Positions 45,121 through 54,100 of a stretch of DNA of 64,000 nt are shown piece by piece. The DNA comes from Lachnospiraceae bacterium Marseille-Q4251 (GTDB lineage Bacteria; Bacillota; Clostridia; Lachnospirales; Lachnospiraceae): NCBI GenBank assembly GCA_018223435.1, contig JAGTTO010000001.1, positions 2,046,001 through 2,110,000 of the forward strand. Reading direction: 5' to 3'. Position numbers and translations under genes: made by a program. Position 1 is the stretch's first letter. Every line of letters begins with the position of its first letter. Under the pieces are notes generated by a model that was not told the origin of the DNA, searched no databases, and was given only the letters and a program-made list of their open reading frames with translations.

Positions 45121-46016
45121 TACATCTCAACCTCCTTCTTTTTGGTAACTACTACCTGAGTCAGGGTAACAGCCGCGATCAGCAGGAAGAAAATAACTGC
45201 CTGGGCCTGAGCCAGACCGTAATCCGGCGGGTTGGTATCTTTCGTGGTTCTTAAGATTTGCATAGCCAGAAGACGGGTATTGAAGTTACCATCTGTCAGG
45301 GCTACGTTGGGGTCCAGCAACATGAAGCATTTGGACAGAGTCAGGAAAAATACGATAGTGAAGGACGGCATCAGCATCGGGATCGTGATATAACGGAATC
45401 TCTGGAATACGTTTGCACCGTCGATAGCAGCCGCCTCGGAGAGATCGGTCGGAATGTTGTTCAGACCTGTCGTATAAATCAGCATCATGTATCCGGCCAT
45501 CTGCCAGGTAACAAGGATTGCCAGTGCAATCATTGCTTTGTAACGATCCTGGAGCATGTTGCAGAAAAACGGAATGTTGATGATTCCATCTTTGTTGAAA
45601 ATCAGCTGAGAGAAAACGATCTCAAAAATGAACTGCCAGATATAACCAAGAGCCAAGCCGCCAAGAAGGTTCGGCATAAAGTAAATAGTACGATAAGCAC
45701 CGGCTCCCTTATGAACGGATGTTGCCAGCAGTGCCATGATCAGAGAAACAATATTCAATGCAATCACAGCAACTACGGTAAACTCCAGTGTATATACAAA
45801 GGAATCTCTGAATTTGGAAGATTTAAACACTTTGATATAGTTCTGAAATCCTACAAAAGCATCATAGAAATGATCTCCTCCGGCAAAGTAAGTTCCTCTC
45901 CACCCGCAGAAAGAATAGATTACGCCAATTCCAAAGGGGATCAGAATTACCATGATAAACAGGATCATAGCCGGAAGTAAAAGCGGTACCAGCCGCTTAC
46001 GATAATATTTATCCAT
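45120..46016 (-). CDS. Sugar ABC permease, MalF type
   Basis: I start this permease at the ATG at 46014-46016 (MDKYYRKRLVPLLLPA), which has GGTGG 5 nt upstream; the open frame extends through the intercistronic hairpin, which is unlikely to be coding. At 298 residues with six helices it fits the family. The EAA loop is DLSEAAAIDGANVFQRFRYI. It follows the binding-protein gene after a 100-bp gap containing a strong hairpin. Confidence 0.85.
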   Translation of the reverse strand: MDKYYRKRLVPLLLPAMILFIMVILIPFGIGVIYSFCGWRGTYFAGGDHFYDAFVGFQNYIKVFKSSKFRDSFVYTLEFTVVAVIALNIVSLIMALLATSVHKGAGAYRTIYFMPNLLGGLALGYIWQFIFEIVFSQLIFNKDGIINIPFFCNMLQDRYKAMIALAILVTWQMAGYMMLIYTTGLNNIPTDLSEAAAIDGANVFQRFRYITIPMLMPSFTIVFFLTLSKCFMLLDPNVALTDGNFNTRLLAMQILRTTKDTNPPDYGLAQAQAVIFFLLIAAVTLTQVVVTKKKEVEM

Positions 46017-46061
46017 ACTTACCACCATTCTGCTGCACTGGCAGCGTTTCTTCGGATTCAT

Positions 46062-46095
46062 ATAGAGGGTGTGCGGTATTCCACACACCCTCTAT
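46062..46095 (-). promoter_or_regulatory. Intercistronic hairpin after the binding-protein gene
   Basis: The arms ATAGAGGGTGTG and CACACCCTCTAT close a 10-nt loop. No T run follows on the minus strand. A stable stem here would slow 3' decay of the upstream message, giving more binding protein than permease, a common arrangement in sugar importer operons. Confidence 0.7.
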
Positions 46096-46119
46096 GGATC
46101 AATCTTTTTTCTTTTCTTT

Positions 46120-47580
46120 TTATAAACCTGCTGCTTCGCTCCAGCTGCTTACGATGAAATCAGCGATATCGGAGTAAGCGGTTTCCGGCCACTCAGCGGT
46201 GTTTACATAGTTCTCAAGGAGATGAGCACCTAAAGTAAATGTAGCGTAGCTAGCCGGCATACCTGCGTATGCATTGGTGATGGTCTTGCCCTCTTTTACA
46301 TAGGAAAGAATGCTGTCGCCCAGGCTGTATCCAGCGCTGATAACATCCGGATCTGCATTGTACGGGATGAAGGAGCACTCTTCGATGACATATTTCATAC
46401 CGGTCTCAGAGGTGTTCAGCCATACCAGGAATTTCTCTGCTGCTTCTTTTTCTTCATCGCTGCATTTTGCGTTGATGCAGTAGTACTGAGGTACGAATAC
46501 CGGGATGGAGGTGTTCATCTGCTCTGCAGTGATACCAGAGGTAAGATCCTCATCGGTAACATCCAGTTTGATCGGCAGGAAGGTCATGTAATCAGCGATA
46601 TCTGCGTTTGCGTTGGTAATATTGGTGTAGCACCAGTTACCCTGTTTGATAAATACGGTCTCGCCATTTGCGAAGCTTGCTACTGCCTGATCATAACCGT
46701 TGGTTGTCTGGTTGATGAGCTCCGGTCCTCTTTCGGTCTGTGCATGAGAGGTCAGGAGGTCAAGAAGTTTTGCATATGCTTCCCAAACCGGTTTTCCAGC
46801 TTCCAGCTGCTCGGTGGTTGCTTCTGCTGCTGCAACGGAGTCAGAGAAAACGCCGTCTACTGCTACGTTTACCAGGTGGTCGCCGTAGGTCCATTTCTCA
46901 GAACCAGCTACTGCAATGACACCTTTCAGTTTGGAGGTGATATCGTTTTTCTCTGCAAAGGAGAAGGTGCTTCCGCTTAAGGTGATGTCATCTGCGGTTC
47001 CATCGGTGATGTACTGCTGCATTGCATTAATCATTGCCTCAAACTCTGCATAAGAAGCAGTCTTGTAAGCTTCGATAAATGCATCGGTATTGTCCTCACC
47101 GAACATAGCGCCGATTACTCTGGTATCTACAATGTAGCCATATCCCTCGATGTTAAGGGGTACGCCGTAGTTTGTCTCACCGTCTCTGGTCAGATAGAAG
47201 TTCTCCGGGATAGCATCTGCAAGAGCTTTGAACTCCTCGTTGGTAGCATCGCTGAGAGGCATTGCATATCCGCCCTCCTGATACTCAACGAGCTTCTGTG
47301 CATCCTGTACACCGAAGATTGCCGGCATATGATCGGACTGAAGATCTGCTCTTAAAGCCTCGGAACTGTCAGTACCGGAACCAAGAGTAAACAGTTTTAT
47401 GGTTACTCCGGTTTCCTCTTTGTAGGCATCTACTGCTGCCTGCATGGCATCTGCATCTTCACCTTTGATATTGAAAAAGTAAAAATCATAATCGTCATCG
47501 GAAGCACTAACTCCCATACCCATGGTTGTGGTAGCCAGAACTCCTGCCAGCATCATTGCTGCAAATTTCTTCATTTTCAT
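46120..47580 (-). CDS. Sugar ABC solute-binding protein (oligosaccharide operon)
   Basis: I start it at 47578-47580 (MKMKKFAAMMLAGVLATTTM) because CAGGAGG lies 5 nt upstream; 37 further open codons upstream are leader. At 486 residues it has a signal peptide to about residue 26 (GMGVSASDDD) with no clear lipobox Cys. The mature protein is a CUT1 sugar-binding fold (DAYKEETGVTIKLFTLGSG, about 52-70). It is the first gene of the operon, under the promoter and operator at 47710-47749. Confidence 0.88.
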   Translation of the reverse strand: MKMKKFAAMMLAGVLATTTMGMGVSASDDDYDFYFFNIKGEDADAMQAAVDAYKEETGVTIKLFTLGSGTDSSEALRADLQSDHMPAIFGVQDAQKLVEYQEGGYAMPLSDATNEEFKALADAIPENFYLTRDGETNYGVPLNIEGYGYIVDTRVIGAMFGEDNTDAFIEAYKTASYAEFEAMINAMQQYITDGTADDITLSGSTFSFAEKNDITSKLKGVIAVAGSEKWTYGDHLVNVAVDGVFSDSVAAAEATTEQLEAGKPVWEAYAKLLDLLTSHAQTERGPELINQTTNGYDQAVASFANGETVFIKQGNWCYTNITNANADIADYMTFLPIKLDVTDEDLTSGITAEQMNTSIPVFVPQYYCINAKCSDEEKEAAEKFLVWLNTSETGMKYVIEECSFIPYNADPDVISAGYSLGDSILSYVKEGKTITNAYAGMPASYATFTLGAHLLENYVNTAEWPETAYSDIADFIVSSWSEAAGL

Positions 47581-47709
47581 AATTGCCTCCTGTTTTCCTG
47601 ACTGACGGATCTCTTGGGATTCGGTCAGATCCTGTTCCATTCGTATCACGGTTGATCGAATATTTTCACGATTTCGGTGTGGGCGCCTCACACCTTGTTT
47701 ACGAAACAG

Positions 47710-47749
47710 AGTATAATATATGATTCGCTGTATGTCAACCCGTTGACAT
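47710..47749 (-). promoter_or_regulatory. Promoter with overlapping LacI-type operator
   Basis: On the minus strand TTGACA and TATACT are spaced by 17 bp. The -35 box lies within the palindrome ATGTCAACGGGTTGACAT (47732-47749), a typical LacI-family operator. A repressor there would block polymerase. The LacI-type gene at 47916-48893, directly upstream, is the likely ligand. The remaining DNA between 47581 and 47915 holds only the leader and the repressor gene's terminator. Confidence 0.82.
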
Positions 47750-47854
47750 ATTTTTCGTACACTTTAATAATTTTAAACACCATTTTTCTGGCATATTGCA
47801 CATAAAATTACTGTCTGAGCCTTACACTCTCTTTGAAAATCCGGTTTTGGGGTA

Positions 47855-47899
47855 AAAAAAGCTGAAGTTTTCAACTTTTCAGGGTTGAAAACCTCAGCC
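47855..47899 (-). terminator. Terminator of the LacI-family gene
   Basis: On the minus strand the arms GCTGAGGTTTTCAAC and GTTGAAAACTTCAGC are followed by seven T. It lies 17 bp after the repressor stop codon and insulates the sugar operon. Confidence 0.9.
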
Positions 47900-47915
47900 A
47901 GATATCTTTTTTTGC

Positions 47916-48893
47916 TTATGCTGTCTCTCTGATGACCAGAGTCACCGGCAGCAAAACCTTAGCCGCGATCTTTCTGCCATTGCAGAGGCGGTCCACAGAT
48001 TCAATGGCCTTTTCCGCCATTTCCCGGATCGGCTGGTGGACGGTGGTAAGCAGAGGCCAGGAAAGCTCCGCCAGCTGCGCGTCGTCATAACCCACGATCC
48101 GGACTTGTCCCGGTATATCAATTCCCTTTCTGTGGCAGATCTGAATCGTCTGAAGAGCCATCGCATCTCCATTGCAGAAAATTCCGTCCGCATCCGGATT
48201 CTTTTCCAGAACCTCCAGGATCGTTTTATGGTAGTCCAGACGTTTATGCTCTTCCCAGGTCGCACAGTATTCTTTTACCTGCATTCCCATCTGCTCGCCC
48301 TGTCTTCTGAAGCTGATTCCACGGCTGTCACTCTGCATCCCGGTCCAGTGACCCGGGTTTAAATACAGAAGCTTCCGGCAGCCCTGCCTGTAGAGATGTT
48401 CCGCTACCATTTTTCCGCCTGCTTCATTGTCACAGACAATGCTTTCCGCAGCATAGGAGATTTCCCGCTCCAGAGAAATAATCGGTACGCTGACACTTGC
48501 GAATTTATCAATGTTTACCGCATCTGTACAGAGGATAATCCCCGCAACCCTGTGGCGCTTGCATATTTCCAGATATTCCTCCTCCTTGGCAGCATACGCT
48601 TTGGAACAGAATACATAAAGAATATAGCCCTTTTTATCCGCTTCCAGTTCCAGATAATTCAGAAGTCTCGAAAAAAACGGCTGATCGATATAGGGCATGA
48701 TTACCCCGATACTCTTTGATGACTGCTTTGACAGAGATCTCGCGATCTCATTCGGCTGATAGTTCAGCTTCTTCATGGCAGCCTGAATCTTTTCATGTGC
48801 TTCACTGCTGATATACCCGCGGTTATTCAATGCTCTGGAAACCGTCGTCACCGACAGCCCGCACTCCTTTGCAACATCCTTTAGCGTACTCAT
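47916..48893 (-). CDS. LacI-family repressor of the oligosaccharide operon
   Basis: This 325-residue regulator has the LacI helix-turn-helix and hinge (TLKDVAKECGLSVTTVSRAL, then YQPNEIARSLSKQSS) and a periplasmic-binding-type sugar-sensing domain (SIGVIMPYIDQPFFSRLL onward). It precedes the binding-protein gene, has its own terminator, and the operator palindrome at 47732-47749 fits it. Its upstream region carries the palindromic element at 48947-49111, so its promoter must lie in only about 50 bp or within that element. Confidence 0.9.
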   Translation of the reverse strand: MSTLKDVAKECGLSVTTVSRALNNRGYISSEAHEKIQAAMKKLNYQPNEIARSLSKQSSKSIGVIMPYIDQPFFSRLLNYLELEADKKGYILYVFCSKAYAAKEEEYLEICKRHRVAGIILCTDAVNIDKFASVSVPIISLEREISYAAESIVCDNEAGGKMVAEHLYRQGCRKLLYLNPGHWTGMQSDSRGISFRRQGEQMGMQVKEYCATWEEHKRLDYHKTILEVLEKNPDADGIFCNGDAMALQTIQICHRKGIDIPGQVRIVGYDDAQLAELSWPLLTTVHQPIREMAEKAIESVDRLCNGRKIAAKVLLPVTLVIRETA

Positions 48894-48946
48894 CTGGTAA
48901 AATCTCCTTCGTTGTTTTCTATATCAGAAAACGATCAAAAAACGTC

Positions 48947-49111
48947 CTAGTGTGCTGTCTCATTGACTTTCAGTTAAATAACGCAGAATGTTTTTTCATC
49001 GACAAGGCGACTGAACGAGGCGATGCGGTGGCATCGTTGAGCGAAGTCAACGCAGTTCGATGGGAAAACAGGCAAGTTATTTAGCGAAATGTCAATGATA
49101 CAGTACACTAG
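48947..49111. repeat. 165-bp palindromic element, repeat family 3
   Basis: It begins CTAGTGTGCTGTCTCATTGAC and ends GTCAATGATACAGTACACTAG, terminal inverted repeats of about 33 bp that continue into TAAATAAC/GTTATTTA. Further in, CATCGA/TCGATG and GGCGATGC/GCATCG-like arms pair as well, so the whole sequence folds into one long hairpin. It contains no gene and lies upstream of the LacI-type gene. CTAG at both tips may be its border or target. Only one copy is seen here. Confidence 0.75.
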
Positions 49112-49169
49112 CTCCCAATATTAAGACAATTTTAACATGGGATGGGATTTTTTTCAATTTAAAGATATT

Positions 49170-49520
49170 GCAAAGGAGGGCGGCTCGGAGTCGCGAGCCC
49201 GCCGCCCTCCTCTGCACTCCTCCCAGCGGGCCCGCTTAGAAAATAGTGGTGCTTACGTCATACTGGAAGTGCGTGAAATGACGGGTGTTACTGGATACAA
49301 AACATAAAAAAATAAGGGGCTTACGTCAGGCTGCTACGCAGCGATAATATAGTATTTAGTGTCTCATATTGAAATCCAACAATTCAAATCTCCAATATGA
49401 ATAACAAAACACCCTATCATCACTGTGTAGCAGTATGACGTAAGCCTCTTATTTTCTAAAGCGGGCCCAGTAGGGTGTGCAGAGGGGCGGCGGGCTCGCG
49501 ACTCCGAGCCGCCCCTTTGC
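49170..49520. repeat. 351-bp nested palindrome, repeat family 2, second copy
   Basis: It is a close copy of 35862-36211, with the same outer arms (GCAAAGGAGGGCGG ... CCGCCCCTTTGC), the same GC-rich inner hairpins, TTACGTCA/TGACGTAA boxes, CTACGCAG/CTGTGTAG arms and AT-rich centre. It differs by scattered substitutions and small indels, some on both sides of the palindrome. It lies between the LacI-type gene and gltD. Confidence 0.88.
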
Positions 49521-49546
49521 AGTATTCATTTCACGCAGTTTTTGTA

Positions 49547-49631
49547 TGACGTATGCACCCTATTTTCTAAAGCGGGGCCACCAGGGGAGCGCGAGGGGAC
49601 GACGGCCTCGCGACTCCGAGCGTCCCCTCGC
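49547..49631 (+). repeat. Family-2 repeat, trailing single module
   Basis: It starts TGACGTATGCACCCTATTTT, passes AAAGCGGGGCCACC and ends in a hairpin with arms GCGAGGGGACG and CGTCCCCTCGC around CCTCGCGACTCCGAG. It ends one base before the gltD stop codon. The stem differs from those at 27.7 and 36.3 kb while the loop core is kept. Confidence 0.8.
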
Positions 49632-49632
49632 A

Positions 49633-51129
49633 TTACAAGTTGGTGTATCCCATCAGAGATCTGTCGACTGCTTCTGCGGCCATCCGCCCTTCGCGAATGG
49701 CCCAGACCACCAGCGACTGCCCCCTATGCACATCCCCCGCCGCAAACACGCCGGATACGCTGCTCTCATAACTCTCGGGAGCGGTCTCCACATTGGTCCT
49801 TCCATTGACTTTCACCTTGAAGGCCTCCGTCACATACGCCTGGCTTCCCAGGAATCCTGCCGCAATAAGCACCAGTCCCACTTCAATGACTTTCTCGGTT
49901 CCTTCCACCGGAACCATATTCATCCTCCCAGTCTTCTCATCCTTGACAGGTTTCAGGCTCACGATCTTCGCCTGTTTGACTGCACCCTTCTCATCCTTGA
50001 TAAACTCCGTCACCGTAGTCTGATAAATCCGGGGATCATGGCCGAAGACGGCGATGGCTTCTTCCTGGCCGTAATCGGTTTTCAGGACTCTGGGCCACTG
50101 GGGCCAGGGGTTGGAGGGAGTTCTGGTCTCGCTGGGTTTGGGCATCATCTCCAGCTGGGTCACGGATTTTGCTCCCAGACGGATACTGGTTCCCACACAG
50201 TCATTTCCGGTGTCGCCTCCTCCGATGACAAGCACATGCTTGCCTTCCGCAAGGCTTCGTACCTCTTTGGAAACCTGCTCTTTTTCGCCGGAATCCAGAA
50301 GGCTCTTCGTCACTTTGGAGAGAAAATCCACAGCAAAGAAAATATTTTTCGCGTCTCTTCCCGGCACCTTGATATCTCTCGGATTGGAAGCCCCGCAGGC
50401 CAGGATTACCCGGTCAAAATTCTTCGTCAGCTCTTCCGCCTTGATGTCTTTTCCTACATCCACGCCGGTGACAAACTTCACACCTTCCTCTTCCATCAGA
50501 TGAATCCGACGGTCCAGCACGCTCTTTTCCAGCTTCATGTTCGGGATGCCGTAGCGGAGCAGGCCGCCGATCCGGTCGTGCCGCTCGTAGACCGTCACCT
50601 CATGGCCGCGGCGGTTCAGCTGCATGGCAGCAGCCAGTCCCGAAGGACCGCTTCCCACAATGGCAACTCTTTTTCCTGTGCGTACCTTGGGCGGCTCCGG
50701 CTGTACCCAGCCTTCCGCATAGGCAGTCTCGATGATGGCTCTCTCATTTTCCTTGGTGGAAACAGGCTCGCCGTTCACGTTGCAGGTGCAGGCCGCCTCA
50801 CAGAGAGCCGGACAAACACGACTGGTAAATTCCGGAAAACAGTGGGTCTTGGAAAGACGGAGATAAGCCTGTTTGAAATTTCCGCGGTAAACCAGATCGT
50901 TGGTCTCCGGTACCAGATTGTGCAGGGGACAGCCGGAAGCCATGCCCGCAAGCATATCACCATACTGGCAGAAGGGAACGCCGCACTCCATACAGCGTGC
51001 CCCCTGCTTCTGCTGCTCCTCAAGCTTCAGGGGAGTTTTAAACTCATGGAAATGTTTGATCCTCTCAAGGGGGGCTTCCGCCGTGGAAGTCTCCCGCTCA
51101 TACTCTAAAAATCCTGTCGGTTTTCCCAT
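49633..51129 (-). CDS. gltD: Glutamate synthase small subunit
   Basis: This 498-residue FAD/NAD(P)H oxidoreductase feeds electrons to GltB. N-terminal Fe-S Cys clusters are visible in CMECGVPFC and CPALCEAACTC. An FAD site follows (VAIVGSGPSGLAAA, about 150), then an NAD(P) site (HVLVIGGGDTGND, about 290) and GVFAAGDVHRG at the C-terminus. It starts 18 bp after gltB. Together they convert glutamine and 2-oxoglutarate into two glutamates. Confidence 0.95.
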   Translation of the reverse strand: MGKPTGFLEYERETSTAEAPLERIKHFHEFKTPLKLEEQQKQGARCMECGVPFCQYGDMLAGMASGCPLHNLVPETNDLVYRGNFKQAYLRLSKTHCFPEFTSRVCPALCEAACTCNVNGEPVSTKENERAIIETAYAEGWVQPEPPKVRTGKRVAIVGSGPSGLAAAMQLNRRGHEVTVYERHDRIGGLLRYGIPNMKLEKSVLDRRIHLMEEEGVKFVTGVDVGKDIKAEELTKNFDRVILACGASNPRDIKVPGRDAKNIFFAVDFLSKVTKSLLDSGEKEQVSKEVRSLAEGKHVLVIGGGDTGNDCVGTSIRLGAKSVTQLEMMPKPSETRTPSNPWPQWPRVLKTDYGQEEAIAVFGHDPRIYQTTVTEFIKDEKGAVKQAKIVSLKPVKDEKTGRMNMVPVEGTEKVIEVGLVLIAAGFLGSQAYVTEAFKVKVNGRTNVETAPESYESSVSGVFAAGDVHRGQSLVVWAIREGRMAAEAVDRSLMGYTNL

Positions 51130-51147
51130 TTTTCTTCTACCTCCCGC

Positions 51148-54100
51148 TTATTTCACCTGAAAACTCTCATAGAAAGCTTCCATCTGTGCCTGTTCTCTGG
51201 ACATTCCTTTTTCCTCCAGTTTTGTACTCAGAGTAACCATCTTCTTGTAATCGATGGGAATGATCTTCTTAAACTTGGGAAGATAATCCTCAAAATGATC
51301 CAGGATCCGCTGGCCCTTCTCGGAACCGGTCTCCTGTACATGCTTCTCGATCATCTCGCGAAGCTCCTGAATATCGTATTTTTCCTCCACTTTTTCAATG
51401 TGGATCATGGCTTTGTTCAGGTTCTTGTAGAGCTCGTTTTCCTCATCCAGAACGTAAGCGATACCGCCGCTCATACCTGCAGCAAAGTTTTTGCCGGTCT
51501 TTCCGAGGACTGCCACACGGCCTCCGGTCATGTACTCACAGCCATGCTCGCCAACGCCTTCCACAACGGCCGTCGCGCCGGAGTTCCGGACTGCAAAACG
51601 CTCGCCGGCCACACCGTTGATGTAGGCTTCGCCGCTGGTGGCTCCGTAGAGGGCTACGTTTCCGATGATGATGTTGTCTTCTGCCTTATAAGTTCTCTTG
51701 GCAGGCGCTGTCACAGTGATCTTACCGCCGGAAAGGCCTTTACCCATATAGTCGTTGCAGTCTCCGGTGAGACAGATGCTCAGGCCCTTCGGAATGAAAG
51801 CGCCGAAGCTCTGGCCGCCGGCTCCCGTACAGTTCAGAGTGATCGTATCCTCCGGCAGGCCGTTCTTGTAGCGGCTGGTGATCTCGGAACCGAGGATGGA
51901 ACCGAAAGCACGGTCCGTATTGGAAACTTCCACTTTCAGAGAAGCTTTCTCGCCTTTTTCTACGGCTCCTTTCAGCTTCTTCCAGAGGACCTTTTTGTCC
52001 TTGGTCTGCTCCAGTTTGAAGTCATAAACGTCCTCTTTCTTAAAGTGCTGGTTCTGGCCCAGATACGGATTGTATAGGATGCCATCCAGGTTCATCTTGG
52101 AAGCCATGGGATTCTCCGCATACTCTTTTACCTTCAGAAGATCGGTTCTTCCCACCATCTCTTCCAGGGTACGGACGCCGAGTTTTGCCATATATTCACG
52201 GAGCTCTTCCGCAATAAAACGCATGAAGTTTACCACATACTCCGGTTTTCCTTTGAATCTCTTACGGAGCTCCGGGTTCTGGGTAGCCACGCCCACCGGG
52301 CAGGTATCCAGGTTACAGACACGCATCATAACACAGCCCATCGTCACCAGGGGAGCCGTTGCGAAACCAAACTCCTCTGCGCCGAGAAGGGCTGCGATGG
52401 CTACGTCACGACCGCTCATAAGCTTACCGTCGGTCTCGATGATGACACGGCTTCTGAGGCCGTTCTGGAGCAGGGTCTGATGAGTCTCGGAAAGACCGAG
52501 CTCCCAGGGAAGACCCGCATTGTGGATGGAGCTCTCCGGAGCAGCTCCGGTACCTCCGTCATAACCAGAAATCAGGATAACCTGGGCGCCTGCCTTTGCC
52601 ACGCCGGCAGCGACGGTTCCAACGCCGGCCTCCGATACCAGTTTTACAGAAATTCTCGCGTACTGGTTGGCATTTTTCAGGTCATAGATCAACTCTGCCA
52701 GGTCCTCGATGGAGTAAATATCGTGATGAGGCGGCGGGGAAATCAGGCTCACGCCGGGCGTGGAGTGTCTGGTCTTTGCCACCCAGGGATAAACTTTTTT
52801 CGCAGGCAGATGGCCGCCCTCACCAGGCTTCGCGCCCTGGGCCATCTTGATCTGGATCTCGTCCGCACAGACGAGATAACGGCTGGTCACGCCGAAACGG
52901 CCGGAAGCCACCTGTTTGATGGCGGAACAGCGGTCGTGCTCGGTTCCCTTGGAATCCAGACGGTCATCGCTCTCGCCGCCCTCACCGGTGTTTGATTTTC
53001 CATGAAGCATGTTCATGGCCAGGGCCAGGGTCTCATGGGCTTCCTGAGAAATGGAGCCGTATGACATGGCGCCGGTCTTGAAGTGACGGACAATGCTGTC
53101 CACGCTCTCCACTTCCTCGATGGGGATGGGATGGGCCGCATAATTGAAGTCCAGAAGGCTTCTTAAGTTTCCGCTGGTCTCCTCGTCCACCATGCCGGTG
53201 TATTCCTTAAAGGTCTTATAATCTCCGTTCCAGGCCGCCTGCTGCAGAAGGTGAATCGTCTTCGGATTGTAACGGTGGGTCTCGCCGCCACTTCTCATCT
53301 TGTGCTTGCCTACGCTGTCCAGCGTCAGATCGGTGTTTAGTCCCAGGGGATCAAAAGCCTTGCTGTGGCGCTCGTCCACATCCTTTGCGATATCCTCCAG
53401 GGTAATTCCGCCCACGCGGCTCACAGTTCCGGTGAAATATTTCTCGATAACATCCTCGGAAATACCGATGGCCTCGAAGATCTGGGAACCCTGATAGGAC
53501 TGGATCGTGGAAATACCCATCTTGGAAGCGATTTTTACGATGCCGCTCAAGATTGCGTGATTGTAATCATCCACAGCCGCATAGTAATCTTTTTCCAGCA
53601 GTCCCTGATCGATCAGCTCTTTGATCGTGTCCTGGGCGAGATAGGGGTTGACGGCACTTGCACCGTAGCCCAGAAGGGTAGCGAAATGATGCACTTCTCT
53701 GGGTTCGCCGGATTCCAGAATCACAGCCAGAGAGGTACGCTTTTTCGTTTTTACGAGATGCTGATGCACCGCAGAAACAGCCAGCAGGGAGGGCATGGGC
53801 ACACGGTTCTCGTCCACGCCGCGGTCTGTCAGAACCAGGATGTTAGCTCCGTCACGGTAAGCCTTATCCACCTCCACGAAAAGCCGCTCGATGGCGCGCT
53901 CCAGCTTGGTGCTCTTATAATAGGTAATCGGAACCTCTGCTACCTGGAAGCCCTCCACCTTCATATGCTTGATTTTCAGCATATCGGTGTTAGTCAGGAT
54001 CGGATTGTTGACCTTCAGAACCTGACAGTTCTCAGGCTGCTCTTTTAAGAGGTTGCCGTCTTTTCCGACGTAAACGGTCGTGCTGGTGACAATCTCTTCA

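Noticed and set aside
46017..46088. N-terminal extension of the MalF-type permease
   Set aside because: It reads through the intercistronic hairpin and lacks a ribosome site, while the ATG at 46014-46016 has one.
49477..51108. 543-codon open frame on the plus strand
   Set aside because: It lies opposite gltD, which has clear Fe-S, FAD and NAD(P) motifs. The plus-strand protein shows no family pattern and begins inside a palindromic repeat.
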